From assembly GCA_031546985.1 (NCBI GenBank), contig JAVBJN010000078.1, positions 1 through 53,088 on the forward strand: 53,088 nt of DNA, read 5' to 3'. The notes under the pieces were generated by a model. It saw only the letters and a list, made by a program, of their open reading frames with translations, was not told the origin of the DNA and ran no database searches. Position 1 is the stretch's first letter. Each line of letters starts with the position of its first letter. A program made the position numbers and the translations under genes. The stretch comes from JAVBJN01 sp031546985 (lineage in GTDB: Bacteria; Bacteroidota; Bacteroidia; Chitinophagales; Chitinophagaceae). Positions 1 through 8,322 of this stretch are shown in pieces.

Positions 1-1
1 G

Positions 2-184
2 TCAGAAGCTACCGCCATTATGCTGTACAGCCTGGACGGCCGCCTGGTAGCTACTCAAATGGAGCAACTGAACGCAGGCAGCAATGTGGTAACGGTAAAC
101 AACCTCGATAACCTGGCCAAAGGCATGTATGTACTGAACATTAAATCCGGAGAAGAAATCAAATCTATCCGACTGGTAAAATAA
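2..184 (+). CDS. C-terminal fragment of a T9SS-secreted protein (type A sorting domain)
   Basis: Only the last 60 codons are in the window; the reading frame is open from the left edge to a TAA at 182-184. The fragment reads like a Por-type secretion tail: a hydrophobic strand followed by SLDGRLV, then an Asn-rich turn, then GMYVLNIKSG and a basic ending IRLVK. That pattern is the type A C-terminal signal recognised by the type IX secretion system of Bacteroidota, after which the tail is normally cleaved. The cargo domain lies outside the window, so its function cannot be given. A hairpin with a T-rich tract follows 28 bases after the stop. Confidence 0.8.
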   Translation, partial: SEATAIMLYSLDGRLVATQMEQLNAGSNVVTVNNLDNLAKGMYVLNIKSGEEIKSIRLVK

Positions 185-211
185 AAGTTAAACAACATTA
201 TTATAGAAGTT

Positions 212-254
212 CCCCGACGAGAAACGTCCTGCGAAAGCGGGGCGTTTTCTTTTG
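212..254 (+). terminator. Probable terminator after the T9SS cargo gene
   Basis: CCCCG (212-216) can pair with CGGGG (238-242), followed by a T-rich run TTTTCTTTT. The stem is short and the loop long, so this is weaker than the other terminators in the window. Confidence 0.45.
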
Positions 255-284
255 TATAAGTAAAGTGGTTGAAGGTCAGGTGCT

Positions 285-369
285 TAATTCGTCAATCCGC
301 CATCCGTTTATCTATAATCCGCTAATTCATAATCCGTCAATCTGTAATGCTTTTGAATCCGTAATTTCG
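285..369. repeat. Short AATTCG/AATCCG repeat tract upstream of the ABC-F gene
   Basis: The tract is a degenerate succession of AATTCG, AATCCG, CATCCG and similar hexamers spaced roughly 8-11 bases apart. It ends in GTAATTTCG only a few bases before the ATG at 374. The same vocabulary recurs at 11868-11953, 52661-52687, 52761-52790 and 52950-52990. Confidence 0.6.
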
Positions 370-373
370 CGCC

Positions 374-2275
374 ATGCATTACGTTTCAGTAGAAGGATTA
401 ACCAAAAGTTACGGTGTAAAACCACTGTTCAAAAATATTTCGTTTCACATTGAGGAAGGCGATAAAATAGCGCTGGTGGCCAAGAACGGTACCGGTAAAA
501 GTACCCTGCTTAAGATTATTGCCGGCGAGGAAGTGCCCGATTCCGGAACGGTTTGGGTGCATAAAGATGTAAAAGTAGTGCTGCTGGAGCAGGAGCATAC
601 TTTTGCAGAAGAGCTAACGGTGCTGGACAATATATTACTGCACGACCATCCTAAAATGAAGGTGGTGCGTGATTATGAGCTGGCACATGCCAACCCCGCC
701 TCTACCGAAGCGCAGATACACGACGCCATTACGGCCATGGATAACATGAACGCCTGGGATTTTGACGCGGTGGTAAAACAGATTCTCGGCCGTTTGCAAA
801 TCACCTACCTCGACCAGCCCCTCAAATTATTGAGCGGGGGGCAGCGTAAGCGTGTGGCCCTGGCCAAAGCCCTCACCGATGTGATGTACGAAGCCGGCCA
901 TTACCTGCTTATTATGGATGAGCCTACCAACCACCTTGATGTGGAAATGGTAGAGTGGCTGGAGTATTTCTTGTCTAAAGAACGCATTACCCTGCTGCTG
1001 GTAACGCACGACCGTTATTTTCTGGATGAAGTGTGTAACGAGATCCTGGAAATGGAGCGCGAAACCATTTTTGTGCACCGGGGCAAATACCAGCGCTACC
1101 TGGAAGATAAAGCTGCACGCGAAGAGAATGAAGCCGCCAATCTTGCCCATGCCAAAAACCAATACCGCCGCGAGCTGGAATGGGTGCGTAAGCAACCTAA
1201 AGCACGTACCACCAAATCCAAATCGAGGGTAGATGCGTTTTATGAACTGCAGGAACGTGCTACCAAACGCATGGAAGAGAAAAAACTGGAGTTGCAGGTG
1301 AAAATGACCCGTTTGGGTGGCAAGGTGCTGGAGCTGAAAAAGGTATACAAAGCCTTTGGCGACAAAAAGATTTTAGAAGGATTCGATTATACGTTTAACA
1401 CCGGAGAAAAAGTTGGTATTGTGGGCCCGAACGGTGTGGGTAAATCTACTTTCGTAAACATGCTGTTGGGTCTCGAAACCCAGGACAGTGGCAAGATTAA
1501 CGTGGGCGAAACGGTAGTATTCGGCAATTTTTCGCAAAAGGGACTGGAGTTTAAAGAAGATATGCGTATGATCGAATACGTAAAATCATTTGCCGAGTTC
1601 TTCCCGCTGGCAGATGGTTCAAAGATCAGCGCGGCGCAGTTCCTGGAGCGTTTCCTGTTTACACCGGAGCAGCAATATACCTATATCAGCCGCCTGAGCG
1701 GTGGAGAGCGCCGCCGTTTGCAGTTGCTTACCATCCTGTACCGCAATCCTAACTTTATGGTGCTCGATGAGCCTACCAACGATCTCGATCTGCCTACGCT
1801 GGGTATTCTCGAAGAGTTCCTGGTCGATTATCCGGGTTGTGTGGTTATTGTATCGCACGACCGTTACTTTATGGATAAAATTGTAGACCATCTGCTGGTG
1901 TTTGAAGGCGAAGGCCAGGTGAAAGATTTTCCGGGCAACTTTACCGATTATCGGGAGTGGGTAAAACTCCAGGAGCAGAAGGAAAAAGAATTGAGAGATG
2001 TAAAGACTAAAAAGGTAGAGGAAGTTGTAGCTGCGGTGGTGGTGGTTGAAAAACCTGCTGCTAAAAAAATGTCTTTCAAAGAAAAGCGTGAATTTGAATT
2101 GCTGGAAAAAGAGATAGCCGGATTGGAGCAGGAGAAAAAAGACATTGAACATAAACTGGGTGCAGGCGCTACCGAATACAGCGAGTTGCAAAAAATGACC
2201 GAACGTATTGGGCAGATTACGGCTTTGCTGGAGGAGAAAGAACTGCGCTGGCTGGAGCTGAGTGAAATGGCATAA
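374..2275 (+). CDS. uup: ABC-F family ATPase, Uup type
   Basis: A 633-residue soluble protein with two ABC cassettes and no membrane segment, as expected for ABC-F proteins that act on the ribosome rather than in transport. Cassette 1 has Walker A AKNGTGKS (36-43), signature LSGGQ (153-157) and Walker B LLIMDEPTNHLD (178-189). Cassette 2 has GPNGVGKS (351-358), signature LSGGE (441-445) and LDEPTNDLD. The basic charged linker between cassettes (about 230-320) is the P-site tRNA-interacting region of the family. The last ~80 residues are a Lys/Glu-rich coiled coil, the Uup C-terminal domain, which distinguishes it from EttA. Family role: resolving stalled ribosomes, with reported links to DNA transposition and repair. 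It heads a same-strand run with gaps of 32, 17 and 4 bases. The first Walker A has Ala in place of the usual first Gly. Confidence 0.88.
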   Translation: MHYVSVEGLTKSYGVKPLFKNISFHIEEGDKIALVAKNGTGKSTLLKIIAGEEVPDSGTVWVHKDVKVVLLEQEHTFAEELTVLDNILLHDHPKMKVVRDYELAHANPASTEAQIHDAITAMDNMNAWDFDAVVKQILGRLQITYLDQPLKLLSGGQRKRVALAKALTDVMYEAGHYLLIMDEPTNHLDVEMVEWLEYFLSKERITLLLVTHDRYFLDEVCNEILEMERETIFVHRGKYQRYLEDKAAREENEAANLAHAKNQYRRELEWVRKQPKARTTKSKSRVDAFYELQERATKRMEEKKLELQVKMTRLGGKVLELKKVYKAFGDKKILEGFDYTFNTGEKVGIVGPNGVGKSTFVNMLLGLETQDSGKINVGETVVFGNFSQKGLEFKEDMRMIEYVKSFAEFFPLADGSKISAAQFLERFLFTPEQQYTYISRLSGGERRRLQLLTILYRNPNFMVLDEPTNDLDLPTLGILEEFLVDYPGCVVIVSHDRYFMDKIVDHLLVFEGEGQVKDFPGNFTDYREWVKLQEQKEKELRDVKTKKVEEVVAAVVVVEKPAAKKMSFKEKREFELLEKEIAGLEQEKKDIEHKLGAGATEYSELQKMTERIGQITALLEEKELRWLELSEMA

Positions 2276-2307
2276 CCATAACCTGCTTGTGTTTTAAACC
2301 GCATTGT

Positions 2308-2985
2308 ATGAAATTATTAAACATAACCCTGCTGCTTGGTGTATTGATAAGTGCCGGATTTGCTTCCTGCAAAGAAGATTGTAAGCAGGTAGATTATACG
2401 GTAGATGGTGTGGTGTATGACCTTTGCACCAACCAGCCGTTGAAGAATGTAAGTGTGCAATATTCCTTCAAAGGAAATGGAGACATGCTGGATAATAAAG
2501 GCTGTGGATTGCCTGGCGCAAATGAGCTTACCACCACTGCTCCCGATGGTACTTATCGGGTTGCTTTTACGACCAGTACCATTATAGGCGGGGTAAAGGG
2601 CAAGCTCAGTGTGGCCATGAACGGATTATCCTGCGATTCGCCCAGTTATACCTTGTTGCAGCAAACCAACCTGGGCCGGTTTAATGTGTTGCACCAATAT
2701 AATTTAAGTATTCCGGTAAGGTTTTCAATTTATAACCTTACCCCTCAGGATACATTCTATATTTCCGGGCCAGTGAATAAGATCGTTAAAGGAGATACCG
2801 GCGTAGTAGTGGTTTTGGATACGGTGCGTGTGCCCGAAGTTTTGCTTTCAGAGCACCGGTTAAAGATGACCTACACTTTTGGTTACAGCAAAGGCGTTAA
2901 TGGCGATACCGCACGGGCTGCAATGATAGTGCCCGCCAACTGTAACAACCAGTATGCGGAACAAGCTGTAACATTGAATAAATAA
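2308..2985 (+). CDS. Putative lipoprotein with Ig-like/CarboxypepD_reg-type domain
   Basis: The ATG at 2308 is chosen because it begins a classical signal, MKLLNITLLLGVLISAG, ending in a lipobox-like FASC with Cys at residue 20. An in-frame codon 21 bases upstream would only add a polar leader. The mature protein (225 codons total) starts CKEDC. It carries a segment TNQPLKNVSVQY, typical of the carboxypeptidase regulatory-like beta-sandwich found in Bacteroidota envelope proteins, followed by further beta-rich sequence with paired Cys residues. I do not recognise a specific function; surface or periplasmic lipoprotein is inferred. It sits 32 bases after the ABC-F gene and 17 before a methyltransferase gene, so co-transcription is likely. 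Confidence 0.75.
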   Translation: MKLLNITLLLGVLISAGFASCKEDCKQVDYTVDGVVYDLCTNQPLKNVSVQYSFKGNGDMLDNKGCGLPGANELTTTAPDGTYRVAFTTSTIIGGVKGKLSVAMNGLSCDSPSYTLLQQTNLGRFNVLHQYNLSIPVRFSIYNLTPQDTFYISGPVNKIVKGDTGVVVVLDTVRVPEVLLSEHRLKMTYTFGYSKGVNGDTARAAMIVPANCNNQYAEQAVTLNK

Positions 2986-3002
2986 CGAAACCGGATAAGC
3001 AT

Positions 3003-3584
3003 ATGAACCTGGATGAACAATACTGGACAAACCGCTATGCAAAGGACCAGAGCGGTTGGGATGTGGGCATGCCTACACCACCGCTGACCGAATATATCGA
3101 CAGCCTGACCAATAAAGATATGGCCATTCTGGTGCCGGGTTGCGGCAATGGGTATGAGGTAGAATACCTTGTTGAGAAAGGATTTACCAATGTTGCCGTA
3201 ATTGATATTTCTGCCACACCTATTGAAAGGTTGCGTAAGCAACTGTCTGGCAAGCCGGTGCAATTGATTCACGGCGATTTCTTCGATCTGCCGGGATCGC
3301 AATACGACCTGGTGCTGGAGCAAACTTTTTTCTGCGCCCTGGATCCTGCCCAGCGCTTGCCTTACGTGCTGCAAATGCATTTCATTCTTAAGCCGGGCGG
3401 TAAACTGGCAGGTGTATTGTTTGACCGTAGTTTTGAGCAGGCAGGGCCTCCGTTTGGCGGCAGCAGCGCCGAGTATGCTTCGTTGTTTAATGAGCGGTTT
3501 GCAGCAGTAAAATTGGAGCCTTGCCATAACTCCATCAAGCCCAGGGCCGGTTCAGAAGTGTTTATTATAGCCGAAAAAAAATAG
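3003..3584 (+). CDS. SAM-dependent methyltransferase, TPMT-like family
   Basis: A 193-residue class I methyltransferase. The N-terminus has the family features of thiopurine S-methyltransferase-like enzymes: YWTNRY, SGWDVG and PTPPL. These are followed by the SAM-binding loop LVPGCGNGYE (43-52) and the acidic strand end VIDIS. The motif LEQTFFCAL and the segment LKPGGKLAGVLF fit strands 4 and 5 of the Rossmann fold. Homologues methylate thiol or selenium/halide substrates; the substrate here cannot be read from sequence. The gene lies 17 bases after the lipoprotein and ends 4 bases before the PaiB-like gene, which suggests one transcript. Confidence 0.85.
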   Translation: MNLDEQYWTNRYAKDQSGWDVGMPTPPLTEYIDSLTNKDMAILVPGCGNGYEVEYLVEKGFTNVAVIDISATPIERLRKQLSGKPVQLIHGDFFDLPGSQYDLVLEQTFFCALDPAQRLPYVLQMHFILKPGGKLAGVLFDRSFEQAGPPFGGSSAEYASLFNERFAAVKLEPCHNSIKPRAGSEVFIIAEKK

Positions 3585-3588
3585 GTGT

Positions 3589-4203
3589 ATGTACGTGCCT
3601 AAATCATTCAGAAATCCAGATCGTGAAGAATTGCTTGGTTTTATAAGCAAGCAATCTTTTGCAACACTCATCAGCGTGGCCAATAATGTGCCCTATGTTA
3701 CCCACTTGCCGGTGATGCTGGAGAAGGATGCTGAAGGGTTAGAAAAACTTACCGGACACATCAGCATCGCTAATCCACATGCCGGGGTTATCAAAAATGT
3801 AACCGAAGCGTTGCTGGTATTTCAGGGGCCGCATACCTACATCTCTTCTTCGTGGTACGATCATGATAATGTGCCCACCTGGAACTATATTGCTGTACAT
3901 GTAACCGGAAGGTTGCATATTCAGACAGCGCAGGAATTATATACCTCTTTGCAGTATATGATGGACGCGCTGGAAAGCAGCGTGGCCCATCCTTTGAGTC
4001 TCCAAAACCTGCCTGCCGGTATGGTAGAGGATCATCTGAAAGGTATTATAGGATTCTCTGTATCTATCGATAAAATAGAAGCGGCGTATAAGCTATCGCA
4101 AAACCGAGATAATAAAAATTACAACCACATTGTTGAAGAGCTGGAGCAGCGCGACAATGGCTCCCGTGAAGTAGCAGAAGAAATGAAAAAGCTGCGCCCC
4201 TGA
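3589..4203 (+). CDS. FMN-binding split-barrel protein, PaiB family
   Basis: A 204-residue protein with the conserved PaiB pattern. MYVPKSFR at the start is followed by FISKQSFATLIS, the HLPVML strand, GHISIANPH, and the block GPHTYISSSWY then VPTWNY. This is the flavin-reductase-like split barrel named for Bacillus PaiB, a protein described as a negative regulator of sporulation and protease genes. In non-sporulating bacteria the function is largely unknown; FMN or haem binding is inferred from the fold. The gene is the last of the rightward run starting at 374. Its stop codon ends at 4203 and the convergent tadA stop begins at 4204, so there is no intergenic base and no terminator between them. 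Confidence 0.85.
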   Translation: MYVPKSFRNPDREELLGFISKQSFATLISVANNVPYVTHLPVMLEKDAEGLEKLTGHISIANPHAGVIKNVTEALLVFQGPHTYISSSWYDHDNVPTWNYIAVHVTGRLHIQTAQELYTSLQYMMDALESSVAHPLSLQNLPAGMVEDHLKGIIGFSVSIDKIEAAYKLSQNRDNKNYNHIVEELEQRDNGSREVAEEMKKLRP

Positions 4204-4656
4204 TTATTTACGGCGCGCAGCAAAAAAGTCTTTTACTAATGTAAGACATTCTGTTTCGAGCATGCCTTTTACCAATTGGGTTTTCGGATGAAAAGGATTT
4301 ACCGGCGCTTGCAGCCTGCTGTAGCCATTCTTTTCGTCGGCAGCGCCAAATACAATGCGCCCTATTTTACTCCAATACAAGGCCCCACAGCACATCACAC
4401 AAGGTTCCATCGTTACATACAGCGTAGCCGTCATCAGGTATTTACTACCCAGTTGGTTAAACGCAGCGGTAAGTGCTATCATCTCGGCATGCGCGGTGCA
4501 ATCGTTCAGCGTTTCTACCATATTATGCCCACGGGCTATAATCTGCCCATCCATTACCACTACCGCGCCAATAGGTACTTCTTCTGCCGCAAGGGCTTTT
4601 TTCGCTTCTTTGATTGCCTCCCGCATAAAGCGTTCGTCCGTAGAAATATCCATCAT
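4204..4656 (-). CDS. tadA: tRNA-specific adenosine deaminase (A34 to I34)
   Basis: A 150-residue zinc-dependent deaminase of the CDA fold. The catalytic motif TAHAEM provides the zinc-binding His56 and proton-shuttling Glu58; PCVMCCGAL provides zinc-binding Cys86 and Cys89. The segment SKIGRIVFGAADEKNG and the terminal ECLTLVKDFF match TadA, which converts A34 to inosine in tRNA-Arg(ACG), better than guanine deaminases. Cys90 replaces the usual Ala in PCVMCAGA. Two consecutive ATG codons (4656 and 4653) make the exact start uncertain by one residue. Upstream on the same strand lies ligA, separated by a strong terminator, so tadA probably has its own promoter or depends on read-through. Confidence 0.85.
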   Translation of the reverse strand: MMDISTDERFMREAIKEAKKALAAEEVPIGAVVVMDGQIIARGHNMVETLNDCTAHAEMIALTAAFNQLGSKYLMTATLYVTMEPCVMCCGALYWSKIGRIVFGAADEKNGYSRLQAPVNPFHPKTQLVKGMLETECLTLVKDFFAARRK

Positions 4657-4670
4657 GTGTAAAGGAGTAT

Positions 4671-4704
4671 ATAAAAACCGGCAAAGGATTGCTCCAATGC
4701 CGGT
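4671..4704 (-). terminator. Rho-independent terminator of ligA
   Basis: Read on the minus strand, ACCGGCA and TGCCGGT form a 7-bp perfect stem (4677-4683 with 4698-4704), immediately followed by a T-rich tail (4671-4677). It lies 13 bases beyond the ligA stop and just before the tadA start. Confidence 0.75.
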
Positions 4705-4716
4705 CTTTAATGTATG

Positions 4717-6816
4717 TTAGGCCTGTTGCATCAGGTCCAGAAATTCGGTTTCGGTTAAAATGGCTACGGTGCTTATCTTTTTGGCTTTTTCGAGCTTGCT
4801 GCCCGCATCCTCGCCCACTACCAGGTAATTGAGTTTGCTGCTTACACCACCTAAGAGTTTGCCGCCTTTGGCTTCTACCATAGCTTCGGCATCGCTGCGT
4901 TTAAATTGCGACAATGTTCCGGTAAACAGGAATGTTTTGCCGGTAAGCGCGCCTTCTTCGGTGCTGTGCTGCCGCTTGGTATTGGTGCAGTTTACGCCCA
5001 GTTTTTCCAGTTCCTGCAACATGTGTATGTTGTCTTCGTTGCTGAAGAATTGAACCACAGAGCCTGCTACTTTAGGGCCTACATCTTCGAGGGTGAGCAG
5101 GTCGGCTTCTGTTTTTTGTTGCAGGTCCAGTATGTGAGATACAGCATTGGCAAGGGTTTTGGCCGTAGTCTCGCCAATGTAACGGATGCCCAAAGCAAAA
5201 ATTAAACGGTTTAAGGGTTGCGTTTTAGACGCCTCAATTGCCGTTTTTAAATTCTCCATCGACTTGGCGCCAAATCCTTCCAGCCCTTTTAAGCCTTCGA
5301 AGTTGAAACGGTAAATATCCGGTATGGTTTTGAGCAGGTTAATGCCGTAGAATTTGCGCACATTGCTTTCGCCCAGGCTGCGAATGTCCATCGCGTCTTT
5401 GCTTACAAAGTGCATGAGTCTTTCCAGCACCTGTGCTTCGCAATTGATGTTTACACAACGCCACGCGCTTTCGCCCTCGGGCTTAAACAGCGGATCGTTG
5501 CACACCGGGCAGTTGGTGGGGAATACAATATCGGTTTCTGTACCATCTCTGAATTCTGCCGCAGACCGCACGATATAGGGAATTACATCTCCTGCACGCT
5601 CTACCAGCACGGTATCGCCAATTTTAAGGTCTTTTTCGCGAATCACATCTTCGTTAAACAGCGAAATAGAGCCCACGGTAACACCACCAATAAACACCGG
5701 ATCGATCTTGGCCACCGGTGTAATGCTGCCGGTACGGCCCACCTGGAACTCTACCCTGCGCAGGATACTCGTGGCCTGGCGGGCTTTAAATTTATAAGCG
5801 ATGGCCCAGCGGGGGTGGTGGCTGGTCATGCCCAGTTTATCTTGCAGGTCAAGGCTGTTTACCTTAATCACCATACCATCAATTTCATACGGCAGGTTAT
5901 CGCGCCCGGCTTCAAAAGTCTGGCAGTAATCGATCACCGGTTGTATGCCCTTAAACACCTGCGCTTCTTTTACAGGCGACCGGAAACCCAGTTTGTACAG
6001 CATATCCAGCGAGCTGTAATGCTCGTCCAGTGCTTTATGGTCCGGCGCATCGTCGATGTTGGTATGGTAAGCAAGATGGTATAAAAACGCATCAAGGTTG
6101 CGCTTGGCTACCTCTTTGGGATCTTTCATCCGCAGCGAGCCCGAGGCCGCATTTCTGGGGTTGGCCAGTGGCGGCAGATTCTGCTCTATCAGTTGTTCAT
6201 TGTATTGGTTAAACGCGGTTTTGGTCATAATGATCTCGCCACGGATTTCTACTTGTCTTATACCGTAATCCGAGAATTTGGCCGAGAGCGGAATGGAGCG
6301 TATCTGTTTCACATTTACCGTTATATCTTCTCCTGCAATACCATCGCCACGGGTAGTACCCCTTACCAGCTGGTCGTCTTCATAAATCAGCGAAATACTG
6401 GCCCCGTCAAATTTGGGTTCTACAGAATATTCTACTTCGGCAGTTCCGCTCAGTTCGCGGCATTTACGGTCCCAATCCAGCAGGTCATCGGCATTGTAAC
6501 TATTGTCGAGGCTCAGCATAGGCACCAGGTGCGGCACATTTTTAAATGTGGTAGTTAAGCCCTGTGCCACCCTTTGGGTAGGACTATCGGAGGTTATAAG
6601 GTCTGGATTGGCAGCTTCAAGCTGTTTGAGTTTGGCAAAGAGTTGGTCGTATTCAAAATCGGTGAGGTACGGATTGCTTTCTACATAATACCGCCAGTCG
6701 CTGAAGTTAATGATGGTCCTCAGGTCGTTCAGCTCACCGGTAGCAGTATTGTCAACGGCTTTGAGCAGGCGCTGCGTAAGGGCATATAATTGTTTTTGCT
6801 GATCTTCGGTATACAT
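4717..6816 (-). CDS. ligA: NAD+-dependent DNA ligase
   Basis: A 699-residue protein with the full LigA architecture. The N-terminal Ia domain (about 1-75) contains YYVESNPYLTDFEYD for NAD+ binding. The adenylation domain has the lysine nucleophile in EPKFDG (Lys135). An OB fold follows, and the four-cysteine zinc finger uses Cys436, Cys439, Cys454 and Cys459. Helix-hairpin-helix repeats (about 480-610) and a C-terminal BRCT domain (about 625-699, GKTFLFTGTL) complete it. Essential enzyme that seals nicks in replication and repair. Length is normal for the family (~670-700). It diverges from the WG-repeat gene with only 47 bases between starts, so the two promoters are packed closely. Confidence 0.97.
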   Translation of the reverse strand: MYTEDQQKQLYALTQRLLKAVDNTATGELNDLRTIINFSDWRYYVESNPYLTDFEYDQLFAKLKQLEAANPDLITSDSPTQRVAQGLTTTFKNVPHLVPMLSLDNSYNADDLLDWDRKCRELSGTAEVEYSVEPKFDGASISLIYEDDQLVRGTTRGDGIAGEDITVNVKQIRSIPLSAKFSDYGIRQVEIRGEIIMTKTAFNQYNEQLIEQNLPPLANPRNAASGSLRMKDPKEVAKRNLDAFLYHLAYHTNIDDAPDHKALDEHYSSLDMLYKLGFRSPVKEAQVFKGIQPVIDYCQTFEAGRDNLPYEIDGMVIKVNSLDLQDKLGMTSHHPRWAIAYKFKARQATSILRRVEFQVGRTGSITPVAKIDPVFIGGVTVGSISLFNEDVIREKDLKIGDTVLVERAGDVIPYIVRSAAEFRDGTETDIVFPTNCPVCNDPLFKPEGESAWRCVNINCEAQVLERLMHFVSKDAMDIRSLGESNVRKFYGINLLKTIPDIYRFNFEGLKGLEGFGAKSMENLKTAIEASKTQPLNRLIFALGIRYIGETTAKTLANAVSHILDLQQKTEADLLTLEDVGPKVAGSVVQFFSNEDNIHMLQELEKLGVNCTNTKRQHSTEEGALTGKTFLFTGTLSQFKRSDAEAMVEAKGGKLLGGVSSKLNYLVVGEDAGSKLEKAKKISTVAILTETEFLDLMQQA

Positions 6817-6863
6817 AAAGGCTTGAAGGGATTGTTTTCTGGCCCTAAAATTAATGTTATTGT

Positions 6864-7811
6864 ATGAGACTGGTGGTATGTTTACTCAGTGTTTTATTGA
6901 TTTGTAGCGGAGCAGCCAGTGGGCATAAAAGAGCCGTATTGCGGTTTTTTACCACCGGGCCGGACAGTAGCATTGGCGGGGTTAAAACAGAGAGAGACGA
7001 AATAATTGTTCCGCCGCATTTTTACCTGCTTTGGAATGAGCCTGGCGAAAAAATTACGGACCAGATCTTTTTTCTGATGGACACTACCATGCCTGGTACG
7101 CCCAGCGCTATGCATTATAATTATCGTTTAAAAGCTTTTGACCGGACAGGTAAATTTTTATATGCGCCTTTCTGGTACGACAATGGGCCTGATTATAACC
7201 AGGAGGGGCTGAGCCGGTTTGTGGAGAATGAGAAAATGGGTTGGGTGGATTTCTGGGGCAATAAGGTGATTCCGGCAAAATATAGTTTTGTAGCCGCATT
7301 TGAAGGCGGCGTGGCAGAAGCCTGTTATGATTGTGAATATGTAGTATTTGATAGTAAAGACCCCGAACATTGCTGCGGATATGCCGGTAGCAAATGGGTG
7401 CTGGTCGATCGCAAAGGGCGTGAGCTGGTGCCTGTCGGAGACCATACCGCTGCCTGGAAAACCAATATGGATTCTTTCTCCCGTCGGTATTTCTTGATGC
7501 AGACTTTTACGGAGCAGGAAAGTAAAATAGTGCAACGGATTAAATGTATTAAGGAAGTAAAACAGGCATTGTGGAACTATGATTCCACAGGCGCTGTGGT
7601 TCCCGTGATATTTATACATCATCCTTCTGAAGCGTACAACCGCTACATTGTATCGGTACTGGCCGGCGATGCTATTTTTGAAGATGCCTACCAATTTACA
7701 CTTAACGCTAAGGGAAAGAAAATTAAGCACATAGACCATAACTTTGTAGAACTGCCCCTACGTAAATGGCGTAAGGAGTATAAGAACTTTTTTGGCGAAA
7801 ACAACGAATAA
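6864..7811 (+). CDS. Secreted WG-repeat protein
   Basis: A 315-residue protein with an N-terminal signal peptide (MRLVVCLLSVLLICSGAASG). A WG-type repeat unit, KMGWVDFWGNKVIPAKYSFV, follows at about 130-150. A second, weaker unit (KWVLVDRKGRELVP) lies near residue 180. WG repeats form beta-propeller-like or stacked sheets found in envelope proteins of many Bacteroidota; no enzymatic role is known. Several cysteines (YDCEY, EHCCGY) suggest disulphides in the periplasm. The end of the gene comes 10 bases before the next ATG, so it may be co-transcribed with the GNAT and amidohydrolase genes that follow. Confidence 0.75.
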   Translation: MRLVVCLLSVLLICSGAASGHKRAVLRFFTTGPDSSIGGVKTERDEIIVPPHFYLLWNEPGEKITDQIFFLMDTTMPGTPSAMHYNYRLKAFDRTGKFLYAPFWYDNGPDYNQEGLSRFVENEKMGWVDFWGNKVIPAKYSFVAAFEGGVAEACYDCEYVVFDSKDPEHCCGYAGSKWVLVDRKGRELVPVGDHTAAWKTNMDSFSRRYFLMQTFTEQESKIVQRIKCIKEVKQALWNYDSTGAVVPVIFIHHPSEAYNRYIVSVLAGDAIFEDAYQFTLNAKGKKIKHIDHNFVELPLRKWRKEYKNFFGENNE

Positions 7812-7821
7812 CCACATCATC

Positions 7822-8319
7822 ATGGAAATAAGAACAGCCGTGCCGGAAGATATAGCTTCCATCATACATATAGCAGAAGTAACCTGGCCGCATACCTACC
7901 AGGGCATTATCTCCGAAGAGCAGATCCGGTTTATGCTCAACCGGTTTTATAATGAAGCACTTATAGGAGAGCAGTTGCAACAACCCGGTCATCATTTCCT
8001 GGTGGCCGAAGAAGAAGGGAAATTATATGGCTACACCCATACCATACAGGATGGACAAAGACCTGGTGTATTTAAACTCAGTAAGATATACCTGCTGCCA
8101 GATGCGCAAGGGCGTAGCCTGGGCAAAACATTGATGGATGCTACCATTAAGCATATCCTGCCAATGGGCGCTTCGTTGCTGGAGCTGAATGTAAACCGCT
8201 ACAATCCGGCTAAGAATTTTTACGACAAACAAGGGTTTGAGGTGGTGGATGAAGTAGACATTCCGCTCGATCAATTCTGGCTCAACGATTTTATTATGCA
8301 CAAAAAGCTTTCCTTCTAG
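7822..8319 (+). CDS. GNAT family N-acetyltransferase
   Basis: A 165-residue GNAT protein. The start at 7822 (MEIRTAVPEDI) matches the family N-terminus; the longer in-frame start at 7792 would overlap the preceding gene. Motif A, which binds acetyl-CoA, is visible as LLPDAQGRSLGKTLMD (Q/R-x-x-G-x-G/A type, here QGRSLGK). LELNVNRYNPAKNFYDKQGF is motif B, typical of acetyltransferases acting on small amines or protein N-termini. The substrate is not determinable. It is tightly spaced (3 bases) before the amidohydrolase gene. Confidence 0.88.
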   Translation: MEIRTAVPEDIASIIHIAEVTWPHTYQGIISEEQIRFMLNRFYNEALIGEQLQQPGHHFLVAEEEGKLYGYTHTIQDGQRPGVFKLSKIYLLPDAQGRSLGKTLMDATIKHILPMGASLLELNVNRYNPAKNFYDKQGFEVVDEVDIPLDQFWLNDFIMHKKLSF

Positions 8320-8322
8320 TTT

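Noticed and set aside
265..453. 62-codon plus-strand ORF overlapping the start of the ABC-F gene
   Set aside because: It is made of the AATTCG/AATCCG repeat words and then reads out of frame into the ABC-F gene.
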